Shown here piece after piece: positions 15,121 to 25,073 of a stretch of 34,014 bases of DNA (the stretch's first letter is position 1; the number at the start of each line of letters is the position of its first letter). Made by a program: the position numbers and the translations under genes. The DNA is from Oscillibacter sp. (lineage in GTDB: Bacteria; Bacillota; Clostridia; Oscillospirales; Oscillospiraceae). The stretch spans positions 1-34,014 of the forward strand of contig DPGF01000092.1 of the NCBI GenBank assembly GCA_003522105.1, given 5' to 3'. The notes below the pieces were generated by a model. The model was given only the letters and a program-made list of their open reading frames with translations, had not been told where the DNA came from and did not search any database.

Positions 15121-16345
15121 CTTCCAACACAAGAATACGGACAAAACGCTAATCACGGATGAAAGCGATCTCGACTTCATTAGAAAGTATACCGAGGCAT
15201 ACAACAAGGCATATGCCGAGGGAGACAAGGCGGGCCAGCAGGCGGCGCACGACGCGGCGGAGAAAATTCACGCGAAGTACGACTATTCCGGCGGCGTGGA
15301 CGGCAGCGAGTACATCAAACTCGGCACGGGCGCGAGCCCTGCAAAGGCTGACACGAGCTGGCTCGATAAGCTGGGCGACAGCAACTACAACTACGATCAG
15401 AGCGGACAGATCAGCGCAAAGCTCGACGCGCTGCTGAATCGCACGCCGTTTTCCTACGACGCGGCGAGCGACCCGCTCTATCAACAGTATCGCAAGCAGT
15501 ACACGCGCGAGGCAGACCGCAGCGCTGAGGATGTGCTCGGCAAGGCGGCAGTGATGACGGGCGGGATGCCGTCCACGGCGGCGGTGGCAGCGAGCCAACA
15601 GGCGAGCGACTACCAGATGAGCCAGATGACGGACAAGATTCCCGAGCTTCAGCAGCTTGCCTATAGCATGTATCAGGATAAATTGAGCGGCGACCGCGCC
15701 GACCTGAATACGCTCATCGGCCTTGAGGACAACAACTACAACCGCTGGCTGACCGACCGAAACTACCTCTATCAGCTCGCGCGCGATCAGGTGGGCGACC
15801 AGCAGACGGCGGATGCGCTGGCGTATCAGAAGCAGCAGGACAAGCTCAACTATGACTACCAGAAGGAACGCGACGCCATCGAGGACGCTCGCTATAATGC
15901 GGAATGGCAGTATAAATTGCAGCAGGCCGCGCAGGAAGCGGCGGGGAAGGCAAGCGGCACAAGACGCTCCAACAACGTGACGGCTCCGCCGAGAGAGGCG
16001 GACTATGATGGCTTGTTTGAAGCGGCATATCAGTCCGGCTACCCGAAGAGCTATATTGCCAACAACTATAAAAAATTCGGGTTTACCTCTTCGAGCGGCG
16101 TGTACGACGGCTATGAAGACTGGCTGGATAAGCGCGAAAACGGCATAGATGAAAGCGAACTCAGCAGCAGCGCGCAAAGGATCATGTCAAGCCTCGAAAA
16201 GATGCGTGGACAGAGGACAAAGGAAGGCGAGACGCCGATTGCAAACACGATTGCGGTGTATGCAGATCAAGGGAAATTGACGGATGCGGAAGCGCGATTC
16301 CTGTTCAGCCACTTTGGCTATGACCCGGACGAATGGCTTGAATAA
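15110..16345 (+). CDS. Virion-associated-like protein (411 aa)
   Basis: The protein is highly hydrophilic and rich in Tyr, Asp, Gln and Ala. Its centre (about 120-280) resembles a family found beside head genes in clostridial phages: DPLYQQYRKQYTREADR, then a Gly-rich TGGMPSTAAVAASQQASDYQMSQ, then long Tyr/Gln coiled segments ending YNAEWQYKLQQAAQEA. The C-terminus (about 290-411) has a separate small domain (DYDGLFEAAYQSGYPKSYIANNYKKFGF). No enzyme motif is visible. It is directly followed by the 2513-aa giant, so the two are likely partners. A role as internal or ejected virion protein is inferred. Confidence 0.65.
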   Translation: MMSDFQHKNTDKTLITDESDLDFIRKYTEAYNKAYAEGDKAGQQAAHDAAEKIHAKYDYSGGVDGSEYIKLGTGASPAKADTSWLDKLGDSNYNYDQSGQISAKLDALLNRTPFSYDAASDPLYQQYRKQYTREADRSAEDVLGKAAVMTGGMPSTAAVAASQQASDYQMSQMTDKIPELQQLAYSMYQDKLSGDRADLNTLIGLEDNNYNRWLTDRNYLYQLARDQVGDQQTADALAYQKQQDKLNYDYQKERDAIEDARYNAEWQYKLQQAAQEAAGKASGTRRSNNVTAPPREADYDGLFEAAYQSGYPKSYIANNYKKFGFTSSSGVYDGYEDWLDKRENGIDESELSSSAQRIMSSLEKMRGQRTKEGETPIANTIAVYADQGKLTDAEARFLFSHFGYDPDEWLE

Positions 16346-16358
16346 GCGGAGGTAAATT

Positions 16359-19300
16359 ATGCCGATCAAAAAGGAAAAGCTGGATTCTATCAAGGGATAT
16401 CGTGAGTATCAGAAAAAAAGTGGGGCGGCTGCTGCGGTCAGCAGCCCCGCTCCCTCTTCCTACGCACCCGCGCAAAAGCCTGCGAGAGTAAAGCAAGACA
16501 AGCGGGAGCAGATTTACACTTATTATCGGTCTGTTTCTACGCCAAAGATGACGGCACAGGAGAAGAAGGCAACGTCTCCGATGTTCAGCCAGCAGCCGAC
16601 CGTGCAGCAGAATGTCGTGATGCCGAAGAACCAGAATGCGCTTGCGCAGGGCCTCGGCAAGGGCGCTTTGCAGCAGCAAGAGGCGAAGAACTACCAGAGC
16701 GAAAAAGCCTTCAATCAGCATGTGAAGGACGTGAAGCCGCAGACGGTCACGCAGCGCGTCGGGAACGCGGCAAAGGGCGTGGCGGACGATGCCAAGCATG
16801 TTGTTTCTGCGGGGGTGAAAGGCTCTGCGGGGTCATACTTGGGGGCAGCAGGGCTTTTCAATGAGATCAATGCAGCGGTGGGCGAAGCAGTAGGTAACCT
16901 AATTGGTAACCCGGAAAAGGGGAAGCGCTGGAAAGAAGAGGCTGGGAAAATCGCGGCAGGCAACTATGAAACAGGAAAGAGACTGACTGCCGAGGCCCAA
17001 GCGGAAGAAAACCTTGCAAACTATGGGAAAGGCCCAGTGGGGAAATTCGTAAATACGCTTGGAGTAAATGCGACGCAGATGGGAGGCGACTTACTTCTTG
17101 CGACGGCGACAGGTGGATATCCGCTGATCCCGCTGGCGGTCCGCGCAGGAGGCTCGGCGGCGCTGGAAAGCAGAGACAGCGGCGCAAGCCTTTTACGCAG
17201 GGCGGCATATTCGGTAGGCACAGGAGGCGTTGAGGCCTTGACTGAAAAGCTATCGGACGGCCTTGCGGGGATTTACGGCGCAGGTGCCGCAGATGAAATT
17301 GTCGAAGATGTGGTCGCCAAACTGTCAAAGAGTGTGGCGGGACAAGCTGTGTTGAAAACGCTCTTTTCTGCTACGGGCGAAGGTTTGGAGGAGGTCATCT
17401 CTGATTTTGCACAGCCTGCCTTACAGACGATTTATAACGGGAAAAGTATCGGGGAAAATTACAGCGCCATGCAGGCAAGTGATGTCTTGTATGACTTCCT
17501 TGTTGGCGCGGCGCTCGGCGGGCTTGGCGGCGGCGTGGAAATTGCGGCGAATCGTTTTTCCGGCTTTGACAGCACCCTCGGCGAGAGCGGGCGCAAGGCG
17601 ATCCGCGGCTCGTACCAGGAGGGCAAGGACACGGCGGAGCACGTGAAGGACTTTATCCCTGCCTACAATGCGGGCGTGGAGGGCAAGGCGAACCCGAACC
17701 CGACGAATGAGACGGCCTATGCAGGCTATGTCGCAGGGCAGAACGACGCGAAGGCCGAGGCACGCAAGAAGACCTTTGCGCAGGAGAGCGACGGCGGCAG
17801 CGGCCTTGTCTATGATGACTACGTTTCACGTGAAATGGACAGTGCGACGGCAGACGAGATCAACACCGTCGCAAAGGCGCTTGGCGTGCGTGTGCGCATG
17901 GCTGACGCGGTGCGTGGAGGCACGGCTAACGGCGTGATCGAGGGCAATGAGATTCGGATTGCAAAGGACGCACAGGACCCCGTGATGCAGGTCGTCGGTC
18001 ATGAGTGGACGCACAGGGTGCAGGATCTTGCACCCGAGCAATACATGGCATTCCGTAGCGCTATCATGAAAAACGACGACGTTGCAGAGGCGGCGAAGAT
18101 CCTTCACGAGCAGTACAACCGCATGGGCGTGGAGATCAGCATGGAGCAGGCGATGGACGAGGCTGCGGCCAACTACGCGGGCGAGATGATCTCTAATACG
18201 GACGTGCTGAATGAGTTTATCCACAGGCACAGCGAAGACCGCACGCTGCTTGAAAAGCTGCGCGACGCGATCCGCGAGATCGTGGGCAAGCTGACCGGCA
18301 AGGCGAAACAGCAGGCACAGACAGCGGAGGGGCTTTTACAGCAGGCGTTTGAAGCGGCGGCGCAGAACAGCAAAAATGCCGCCACAGAGGGCGGCGTGCG
18401 CTTCGACTTGAAGGGGAAGAACAAAGACGGCATTGAGGTCTACGAAACCAGCGGTGGTACGATGGCCTTAACGTGGGCCGACCGAAGGGCAAAGTACCTT
18501 GACGATCTCAAGAATGAGTACCGCGGTAAGACTGCAAGGTTCGAGCGGAACGGGCATACATACTATGCAAAATTTGACCAAAATAGTATTCGAAAGCCTA
18601 TTTATGGAGATTCGAGGGCGAGCGGCAACGGCGTAAAAGCGCTTACAAAAGCAGGCGCAGACGGCGACGTGTTCAACCTTTTGGAAAATTCGAAGTACAC
18701 GGGAAGCAAGCCAAACACAAAAACGCATACAAGCGCGGACTATTTTGACTATTTTGTCAAGACCGTTCAAATTGACGGGAAGGTGTTTGACTTGGTGGCG
18801 GACGTTGAAAAAGAAATTGGGGCCAGCGGTGGATACATTTACACGTTGGCACTGAGGGACAATAAAAATATAAAGGCATCTCCTGCTCTCGGTACACCCA
18901 AAATGGGGCCGGTAAAAAGTGCAGAAAATGCCTCTGAAAATAGTGTACTCCAAAACGAGGGGAATGTCAAGCGCTATTCTATGAAACCGGAGGAGAGCTA
19001 CATTGTGGGCCTCGACGACGCGTCTATTGAGAACCGCAAAAAAGATATTTCCATTGATGAAGCAATCGCTGCACTTTATGCACAGAAGGGACTTTCCTAT
19101 CGTTTCTATAACAATAAAAACCCAATGTCCCGCGCTGGGTATGCCATGTTTTCTGATGACCCTGACGCAAACGGTTCTGCCTACGGCGGAAATCATCCGA
19201 AAGCATTTTCGGTCGACGAAAGCACCCTGACGGATATTTCGGATATTACGCAGAAAATCATCGACGCGCGCCATATCTCCGACGAAAAAACACCGTGGAT

Positions 19301-22300
19301 ATTGGAGGACTACGAAAGCGTGAGCGACGAAGAATTCGCAGCGCTTTTTGACCCTGCTGATATCGTTGACAGCGCCGCGGCGTATGATGATGAGGCGCTG
19401 ACCTCGTGGTTTTGGGATAATGTCTTAGAGCCGAATGATATCAAGGGCATTAAGACGAGCGACGGAGCGGTCGCGTTTTCCCCTGACATTATCAAGCGGA
19501 ACCTTGCGGCAGAGGTGGCGTTCGACCAGATCTATTCCCTCAAGGGCACAGAGAATGCGCAGGAGATCGCGGCGCTCAAACGCGAGAATGAGACCTTGCG
19601 CGAGCGCGTGGACTACTGGAAGAGCCAGACGCGCCGCAGCGACGGCGTGCGTACCGACAGCAAGAGCGTGGAAAAGGCGGCGAAGGAGCTGACGCGCCGC
19701 TACGGGGCGGAGATCGAGGGCAGCGAGATCGCGGGCGACCTTGCGAGCCTCTATAACTACATTGCACGCGGCGGCGACGAGACCGGCGAGTTGACCTACA
19801 CCGAGGCGAGAAGCCGCGCGGACGCCATTGCCCAGCGCATCGCGGAGAGCGCCATCGCAAAAGATGACGAAGTCTACCGCACCTATGGTGAGCTGCGTAA
19901 GTATCTCAAGGATACGAAGATCACGCTTTCTGCCGAGGACGCGGCGGCAATTACGGATTACGCCGACTTCCGACGGGGGCTTTTCGGCAAGGTAAATCTC
20001 GGCAAGGGCGAGCGCACGAACATCGATCAGGTCTATTCCGAGCTGGCGGAAAACTATCCCGAGTTTTTCAGCGAGACGCGCGAGAACAACGTGAGCGACC
20101 AGATCGTACGCATCGCGGACGTGGCAAATGAGCTCTACAACGTGAGCGAGTATAACCCGTTTGAGGGCTATATGGGTCAGGCGGTCAGCGCCATTTCGAA
20201 TGACATTATGGAGCGATTCTTTGACCTGCCGCAGGCGAAAAAAACCTTTGCCGACGTGCAGGCGGAGAAGCTGGACGCGGCGAAAGCGGCAGGACGCAAG
20301 GCCGCGGCGGACGCAAAGCTCGCTGGGGAAAAGAAGCTCGAACGGCAGACGGAGAAGCTGCGCCACACGCAGGAAGCCTTGCAGAAAGCTCGCGCACAGC
20401 ATGCGGAGAAGCTGGACGCGCTGCGAAACCGCTACCGCGAAAAGGACGCGACGCGGCGCGAGAAGCAGGCGAACCGCGAGCTGCGCGCAAAGATCACGCG
20501 GCACGCAAAAGACCTGTCGAAGAAGCTGCTGCGCCCCACAGATAAGAAACATATCCCCGAAGAGATGCGCTCAAGCGTCGCGGCGGTGCTCAACAGCATC
20601 AATCAGGAAAGCGCCTACACCGTGGACGAGAGCGGCAAGCGCGTTTATGACGGCAGCGGAACGCCGACGCAGCGCACCGAGGCATTCCGCGCATTGCAGG
20701 GTCAGTATAAGGCCATCTTGAAGAACGACGAGGGCGGCGATATGGTCATCGACCCGTCGCTGCTCGGCATGGACGGCTCGGACGGTCTTCTTGAACAGGT
20801 CATCAGCATGAAAGACAAGCGCCTTTCCGAGCTGACGCGCGAGGAATTGGGGACGCTCTGGAAAACGATCCGCGCGGTGGAGAAATCCGTGTCCACGGCA
20901 GGCAAGGTGCTCTCCAAGAGCAAATTCGAGACGACCACGCAGATGGCGGACAGCTTCAAAAACGACCTGCGCACGCGCCGGAAGAAGCTCGGCAACAATA
21001 CAAGCATCAGCCTTGAGACCCCATACACATTCTTTGCCCACTACGGCGAGACCGGCAAGAGCATCTACCGCATGCTGCGAGACGCACAGGATCACCAGGA
21101 GGTCATGGCGCGCGACGTGGCGGGCAAGGTGCAGCAGGTACTCGGCGACGAGCTGAGCGAAGCAGGCTTCAAGGATATTGCTGGAAAGGCTATCCACGGC
21201 GACCTGAAAGGCGCGCTGCGCGACGCGCGCGGCAGCGCCATCGGCAAGTGGGAGGCGGAGACGCACGACATCACCGTTGCCAACGGCGGCAAACTGACGC
21301 TGACGACACCGCAGATCATGGAGCTATACCTTTTGAGCAAGCGAAAGCAAGCACTCGGGTATCTGCTCGGCGGCGGCGTGTATCAGCCGGAGATCAAGAG
21401 CGCGGAGACCGGCAGGACGAAGGTACCGCGCGGCACGATGCAGATTTTCCTCACCGATGGGGACATCGAGCGCATCACGGGCATGCTGACGGACGAGCAG
21501 AAGCGCGTGGCGGACGGCTTGCAAAGCCTGACGGCAACGACGCTTGCAAACTACGGCAACGAGGCGAGCATGAAGGCCTACGGCTACCGAAAGTTCACCG
21601 AGCGGAATTACTGGCCCATTAAGTCTGCACGCGAAGGGGTGCACAGCAACCTTGAAAAGGACAGCGGCAACGTGCGCTCCATCAAAAACATCGGCATGGC
21701 GCAGCAGGTGCAGCAGAACGCGAACAACGCCGTGGAGCTGCACAGCGCATTCGACACCTTTGCCGAGCACGCCTCCGACATGATCGACTATGCGGCGTGG
21801 CTTACGACGATGGAAGACCTGAATCGTTTCTACAACTACCAGTACCGAAACGACGCAGGGCTCAAGACCGGCGTAAACGTCAAGGGCCTGCTCGATGAGA
21901 AGGGCGGCAAAGGCTCGCAGCAGTACTGGCAAAAGCTGATGGGCGACATTCAAAACGGCATCGGCACGAAAGACTTTGAACCGATCACGGGCAAGATGGG
22001 CAAATTTGTCGGCAAATTCAAGGGCGCTGCGGTCGGCGCGAATATCCGCGTTGTGGTCCAGCAGCCAACGGCCTTCTTCCGCGCGGCGGCGGCTCTTGAT
22101 CCGAAGGACATGGCAAAGGGCATGACAGGCGGCGTGACGAAGGGGAACGGCTGGAAAAAGGCAATGCAATATTCCCCGACTGCCATGCGCAAGGACGTGG
22201 GAAGCTTCGACATTTCGTCCCCGTACACGCTGCAGGAACGTTTCTACGGCAAGGAGGGCGTAACGAACAAGCTGAACGACCTCGCGGGCGCCGCGGCAGG

Positions 22301-23900
22301 CAAGGCAGACGCGGTGACGTGGGGGAAACTCTGGAACGCCTGCGAATGGCAGGTGAAACGCGAAAAGCCCGATGTGCGCGCAGGCAGCAATGAATTCTAT
22401 CATGCAGTCAACGAGGCATTCACCGACATGATCGACCAGACGCAGGTTGTGGACGGAATCTTGCAGCGCAGCAACATCATGCGCGGCAAGAGCACCCTCT
22501 CGCAGCAGGCGACGGCTTTCATGGGCGAGCCCATCATGAGCCTGAACGTGCTGATGCGCAGTTATGACAACTTCCGCTATGAGGAGAACCCGGCGAAGCG
22601 CAGCAAGGCTTTGAAGACGCTTGGGCGCGCGGCGACGGCGCTGGTCGTTACGAACGTGGTGAATGCGCTGGCACAGAGCATCGTCGACGGCCTGCGCGAC
22701 GACGACCGCGACAAGGATTATTGGGAGAAGTTCCTTTCTGCTTTCACGGGCGCCGAGGGCAACGAGGAAAGCACGTGGAAAGTCATTCAGAACGTCGTAC
22801 TGAACGGCAACATCGGTGACAACATGAATCCCATCGGTCAGATCCCGTTTGCAAAGGACATTCTCTCCCTTGCGCAGGGCTACGATGTGTCCCGCCCGGA
22901 CATGGAAGTATTTGCCGATATGCTCAAGGCCGGACAGACATTCGTTGACAGCGCCGGCGGCAATGGCAAAAAAACGCGCAAGGAAGCGGCGCTCGGCCTC
23001 ATCGCGGCGGCGAGCAAGATGTTCGGGCTTCCGGTCGCGAACATCAAGCGCGACCTGATGGCGACGCTGCGCACCATCGCGCAGGCGAGCGGCAGCCTCG
23101 GCTTCCAGTACGAGGTGGAGAAGTTCAGCTACAATCTCGCCAACAGCGGCAACAGAAGCCGGTTTATCGGCATTCTCTACGACGCGCTCGAGCAGGGAGA
23201 CTATGCAACGTATGAGCACGTGCGGCGCGAGCTGATGGAGCAGATGGGGCTGAACGGAGAGAGCATTCAAAGCTCGCTCAAGGAACGGTACAAGAAACGC
23301 CTTGAGGCGGACGGCGGCTACACTCTGCCGAAAAAGGCACTCGACATTCTCGGCGTGCGCGGGAAGTATGCGGAAAGCGAAGAGAAAGAAGCAAAATTCA
23401 GCGCAAAGGATCTCGACGCGGGCGCATATAGCCGCTATGAAGCGCAGAGAACCGACACCTACCGCAAAGCGGAGGAAAAGGCGACGGGCAGCGGGGCTTT
23501 TCAGATGCTCTCCGACGAGGGGAAGGATAAGGCGCTCAGCTACGCTAACACCTACGCCGAAGAAACCGCACTTGCCTCGACTGCCAACGGGCGCTATACC
23601 ATCACGACAAAGTGGGTGCAGGAAGCGCAGGAAGCGCAGCAGAAGCACCGGATCGACCCCGGCACGTTTGCGGCGTGCAGGGCGGCAGCGAGCGAATGCA
23701 AGACGCTGAAAGACCGCGACGGAAAGGCAATCGACAAGAGCCGCGGCATGCAGATCATGGAGATGCTGTTCCGCTCGGGGCTGAACGAGCAGCAGCGCAA
23801 GGCCATGTATGAATACCTGGGTGTTCCCGAGAACATGCGGCACTGGAACCGCGCGCGCGTGGACGAACAACTCAAGATCGCCCGCAGAAAAGCGGCATGA
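16359..23900 (+). CDS. Giant polyvalent phage protein with zincin, LPD3/Barnase-like and ADP-ribosyltransferase-like domains
   Basis: The protein has 2513 aa. Regions in order: a basic low-complexity N-terminus (1-110); an Ala/Gly-rich amphipathic region (about 130-410); and a predicted metallopeptidase with HEWTH (548-552) and a helix DEAAANYAGE whose Glu601 could be the third ligand. Next come an LPD3/PBECR-like region (about 681-840) and an ART-PolyVal-like region (about 900-1050; GYAMFSDDPDANGSAYGG, ending SDGAVAFSPDIIK). Coiled coils lie at about 1065-1092 and 1395-1485, followed by a large conserved C-terminal body (about 1500-2513). Polyvalent proteins of this kind are thought to travel with phage DNA into the new host and act there. 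Domain names beyond the zincin come from pattern recall and need a profile search. A 13-base gap separates it from the 411-aa gene. Confidence 0.8.
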   Translation: MPIKKEKLDSIKGYREYQKKSGAAAAVSSPAPSSYAPAQKPARVKQDKREQIYTYYRSVSTPKMTAQEKKATSPMFSQQPTVQQNVVMPKNQNALAQGLGKGALQQQEAKNYQSEKAFNQHVKDVKPQTVTQRVGNAAKGVADDAKHVVSAGVKGSAGSYLGAAGLFNEINAAVGEAVGNLIGNPEKGKRWKEEAGKIAAGNYETGKRLTAEAQAEENLANYGKGPVGKFVNTLGVNATQMGGDLLLATATGGYPLIPLAVRAGGSAALESRDSGASLLRRAAYSVGTGGVEALTEKLSDGLAGIYGAGAADEIVEDVVAKLSKSVAGQAVLKTLFSATGEGLEEVISDFAQPALQTIYNGKSIGENYSAMQASDVLYDFLVGAALGGLGGGVEIAANRFSGFDSTLGESGRKAIRGSYQEGKDTAEHVKDFIPAYNAGVEGKANPNPTNETAYAGYVAGQNDAKAEARKKTFAQESDGGSGLVYDDYVSREMDSATADEINTVAKALGVRVRMADAVRGGTANGVIEGNEIRIAKDAQDPVMQVVGHEWTHRVQDLAPEQYMAFRSAIMKNDDVAEAAKILHEQYNRMGVEISMEQAMDEAAANYAGEMISNTDVLNEFIHRHSEDRTLLEKLRDAIREIVGKLTGKAKQQAQTAEGLLQQAFEAAAQNSKNAATEGGVRFDLKGKNKDGIEVYETSGGTMALTWADRRAKYLDDLKNEYRGKTARFERNGHTYYAKFDQNSIRKPIYGDSRASGNGVKALTKAGADGDVFNLLENSKYTGSKPNTKTHTSADYFDYFVKTVQIDGKVFDLVADVEKEIGASGGYIYTLALRDNKNIKASPALGTPKMGPVKSAENASENSVLQNEGNVKRYSMKPEESYIVGLDDASIENRKKDISIDEAIAALYAQKGLSYRFYNNKNPMSRAGYAMFSDDPDANGSAYGGNHPKAFSVDESTLTDISDITQKIIDARHISDEKTPWILEDYESVSDEEFAALFDPADIVDSAAAYDDEALTSWFWDNVLEPNDIKGIKTSDGAVAFSPDIIKRNLAAEVAFDQIYSLKGTENAQEIAALKRENETLRERVDYWKSQTRRSDGVRTDSKSVEKAAKELTRRYGAEIEGSEIAGDLASLYNYIARGGDETGELTYTEARSRADAIAQRIAESAIAKDDEVYRTYGELRKYLKDTKITLSAEDAAAITDYADFRRGLFGKVNLGKGERTNIDQVYSELAENYPEFFSETRENNVSDQIVRIADVANELYNVSEYNPFEGYMGQAVSAISNDIMERFFDLPQAKKTFADVQAEKLDAAKAAGRKAAADAKLAGEKKLERQTEKLRHTQEALQKARAQHAEKLDALRNRYREKDATRREKQANRELRAKITRHAKDLSKKLLRPTDKKHIPEEMRSSVAAVLNSINQESAYTVDESGKRVYDGSGTPTQRTEAFRALQGQYKAILKNDEGGDMVIDPSLLGMDGSDGLLEQVISMKDKRLSELTREELGTLWKTIRAVEKSVSTAGKVLSKSKFETTTQMADSFKNDLRTRRKKLGNNTSISLETPYTFFAHYGETGKSIYRMLRDAQDHQEVMARDVAGKVQQVLGDELSEAGFKDIAGKAIHGDLKGALRDARGSAIGKWEAETHDITVANGGKLTLTTPQIMELYLLSKRKQALGYLLGGGVYQPEIKSAETGRTKVPRGTMQIFLTDGDIERITGMLTDEQKRVADGLQSLTATTLANYGNEASMKAYGYRKFTERNYWPIKSAREGVHSNLEKDSGNVRSIKNIGMAQQVQQNANNAVELHSAFDTFAEHASDMIDYAAWLTTMEDLNRFYNYQYRNDAGLKTGVNVKGLLDEKGGKGSQQYWQKLMGDIQNGIGTKDFEPITGKMGKFVGKFKGAAVGANIRVVVQQPTAFFRAAAALDPKDMAKGMTGGVTKGNGWKKAMQYSPTAMRKDVGSFDISSPYTLQERFYGKEGVTNKLNDLAGAAAGKADAVTWGKLWNACEWQVKREKPDVRAGSNEFYHAVNEAFTDMIDQTQVVDGILQRSNIMRGKSTLSQQATAFMGEPIMSLNVLMRSYDNFRYEENPAKRSKALKTLGRAATALVVTNVVNALAQSIVDGLRDDDRDKDYWEKFLSAFTGAEGNEESTWKVIQNVVLNGNIGDNMNPIGQIPFAKDILSLAQGYDVSRPDMEVFADMLKAGQTFVDSAGGNGKKTRKEAALGLIAAASKMFGLPVANIKRDLMATLRTIAQASGSLGFQYEVEKFSYNLANSGNRSRFIGILYDALEQGDYATYEHVRRELMEQMGLNGESIQSSLKERYKKRLEADGGYTLPKKALDILGVRGKYAESEEKEAKFSAKDLDAGAYSRYEAQRTDTYRKAEEKATGSGAFQMLSDEGKDKALSYANTYAEETALASTANGRYTITTKWVQEAQEAQQKHRIDPGTFAACRAAASECKTLKDRDGKAIDKSRGMQIMEMLFRSGLNEQQRKAMYEYLGVPENMRHWNRARVDEQLKIARRKAA

Positions 23901-23949
23901 AAGGTCAAAAGAGCAGGCGGGTGGATTAAAGTTGAAAAGGCGGTGTGGC

Positions 23950-24408
23950 ATGTCGAAAATAGGGAGACCTCCCAAATATGCAACGGCAGAACAGATGCAG
24001 ATCGTCATTGACCGATACTTTGAAGATTGCAAGGGCGAGCCAATCATCGGGGACGATGGGCGACCTATTCTCGATAAATACGGGCAGCCGTTTATTATCA
24101 ATCAGCGCCCGCCGACAGTGACGGGGCTGGCGCTGGCGCTGGGGTTTACGAGCCGTCAAGCGTTGCTGGACTATCAGGCGAAGAAAGGATTCGTTGACAC
24201 GGTGACGCGCGCGAAGTCTCGTATCGAGGCTTACGCCGAAGAGCGGCTCTTCGACCGAGACGGTCAGAGGGGCGCGGAATTCAGCCTGAAATACAATTTC
24301 CGATGGGTCGACGAGAAGAAGGACGACAGCAAAGAGAGCGTGTGCGGTGTTGCAGAGCTGCCCGCGGTGCTGCCGCCTCCGCCGGGGGTAGGGGAGACAG
24401 TAGGGTAA
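23950..24408 (+). CDS. Terminase small subunit (DNA-packaging protein)
   Basis: The protein (152 aa) would recognise the packaging site in element DNA and recruit a large terminase. It starts SKIGRPPKYATAEQMQIVIDRYF and carries the family's HTH segment TVTGLALALGFTSRQALLDYQ (about 58-77) and the AKSRIEAYAEERLF helix, ending with GAEFSLKYNFRW. The tail is Pro-rich. No large subunit gene is next to it, which is unusual for a phage but typical of satellites that take over a helper's packaging machine. The ATG has a weak AGGCGG site. Confidence 0.85.
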   Translation: MSKIGRPPKYATAEQMQIVIDRYFEDCKGEPIIGDDGRPILDKYGQPFIINQRPPTVTGLALALGFTSRQALLDYQAKKGFVDTVTRAKSRIEAYAEERLFDRDGQRGAEFSLKYNFRWVDEKKDDSKESVCGVAELPAVLPPPPGVGETVG

Positions 24409-24441
24409 CAAAGAGCAGCGCTGCTTGGCCATCATAACCCA

Positions 24442-24480
24442 AAAGGCGCCTGCTTCCGATTAAAAGAAGCAGGCGTCTTT
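24442..24480. terminator. Bidirectional terminator between terS and the leftward operon
   Basis: A 15-bp stem (AAAGGCGCCTGCTTC / GAAGCAGGCGTCTTT, one mismatch) has a 9-base loop and T-rich flanks on both strands. It separates convergent transcripts. Confidence 0.8.
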
Positions 24481-24498
24481 ACATATTATCAAAGAGAG

Positions 24499-24747
24499 CT
24501 ATTCGTGGATGGGTACTCCTGTCCGCCAATCGAGACCTTTCATTTGGCAGTACTCGCCATAGGTCAGATCGCTCCCCTTCACAGGAAGATCGGTGATTTT
24601 CGGCATAACGGCTTCACGCAGCGCGTCAAAGGCCGCGTCGTGTTCGCATTCCGGCAGCGCGGCGATCCGTTCTACCTCTTTTCGCAAAAACTCCTTTTTC
24701 TGCGCGTCTGGCATGACCAAATATTCTTCTCGCTGTTTGTCATTCAT
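24499..24747 (-). CDS. Small acidic phage protein
   Basis: The protein (82 aa) is helical in the first half (KQREEYLVMPDAQKKEFLRKEVERIAALPE) and ends TYGEYCQMKGLDWRTG. A GGAGG site lies 9 bases before the ATG. It is the last gene of the leftward accessory operon. Function unknown. Confidence 0.65.
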   Translation of the reverse strand: MNDKQREEYLVMPDAQKKEFLRKEVERIAALPECEHDAAFDALREAVMPKITDLPVKGSDLTYGEYCQMKGLDWRTGVPIHE

Positions 24748-24809
24748 CTTTTTATCCTCCGTTCAAGTTATTTCACTTATTATTGTTCATAGGGGGTTAT
24801 TACGCGAAG

Positions 24810-25073
24810 CTAAATGCAGAGCATGATGAGAAGCGCCGCGAACAAAAATATATCCGTGAAGAAAATGCAAAAATGGAACACCATGCTATTGTCAACAAAT
24901 GAATATCCTTTGCATCGATGCTCTTCGCTGGCGGTTCTCTTCTGCTGGGGATATTGACAGCACTCAAGCTCATTTAACCTGTCTCTCATTTTGTGCAGTT
25001 TGATTTGCCCGATAACGGCCCACACGCTAAAGAACATGGATAATGCCGTGCAAATGCAAAATAAAATCTTCAT
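24810..25073 (-). CDS. Small membrane protein with two helices
   Basis: The protein (87 aa) has an N-terminal hydrophobic helix (ILFCICTALSMFFSVWAVIG, about 3-22), a polar middle with a Cys pair and a C-terminal hydrophobic helix (FHFCIFFTDIFLFAALLIML). Its start overlaps the stop of the upstream gene (ATGA). Function unknown; a hydrophobic peptide in an accessory operon could act on the membrane, but nothing proves it. Confidence 0.6.
   Translation of the reverse strand: MKILFCICTALSMFFSVWAVIGQIKLHKMRDRLNELECCQYPQQKRTASEEHRCKGYSFVDNSMVFHFCIFFTDIFLFAALLIMLCI

Noticed and set aside
21324..24101. A 925-codon open frame on the minus strand
   Set aside because: It lies entirely opposite the giant phage gene, whose protein has recognisable motifs. 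The frame reflects GC-rich codon bias, with no ribosome site and low-complexity composition.
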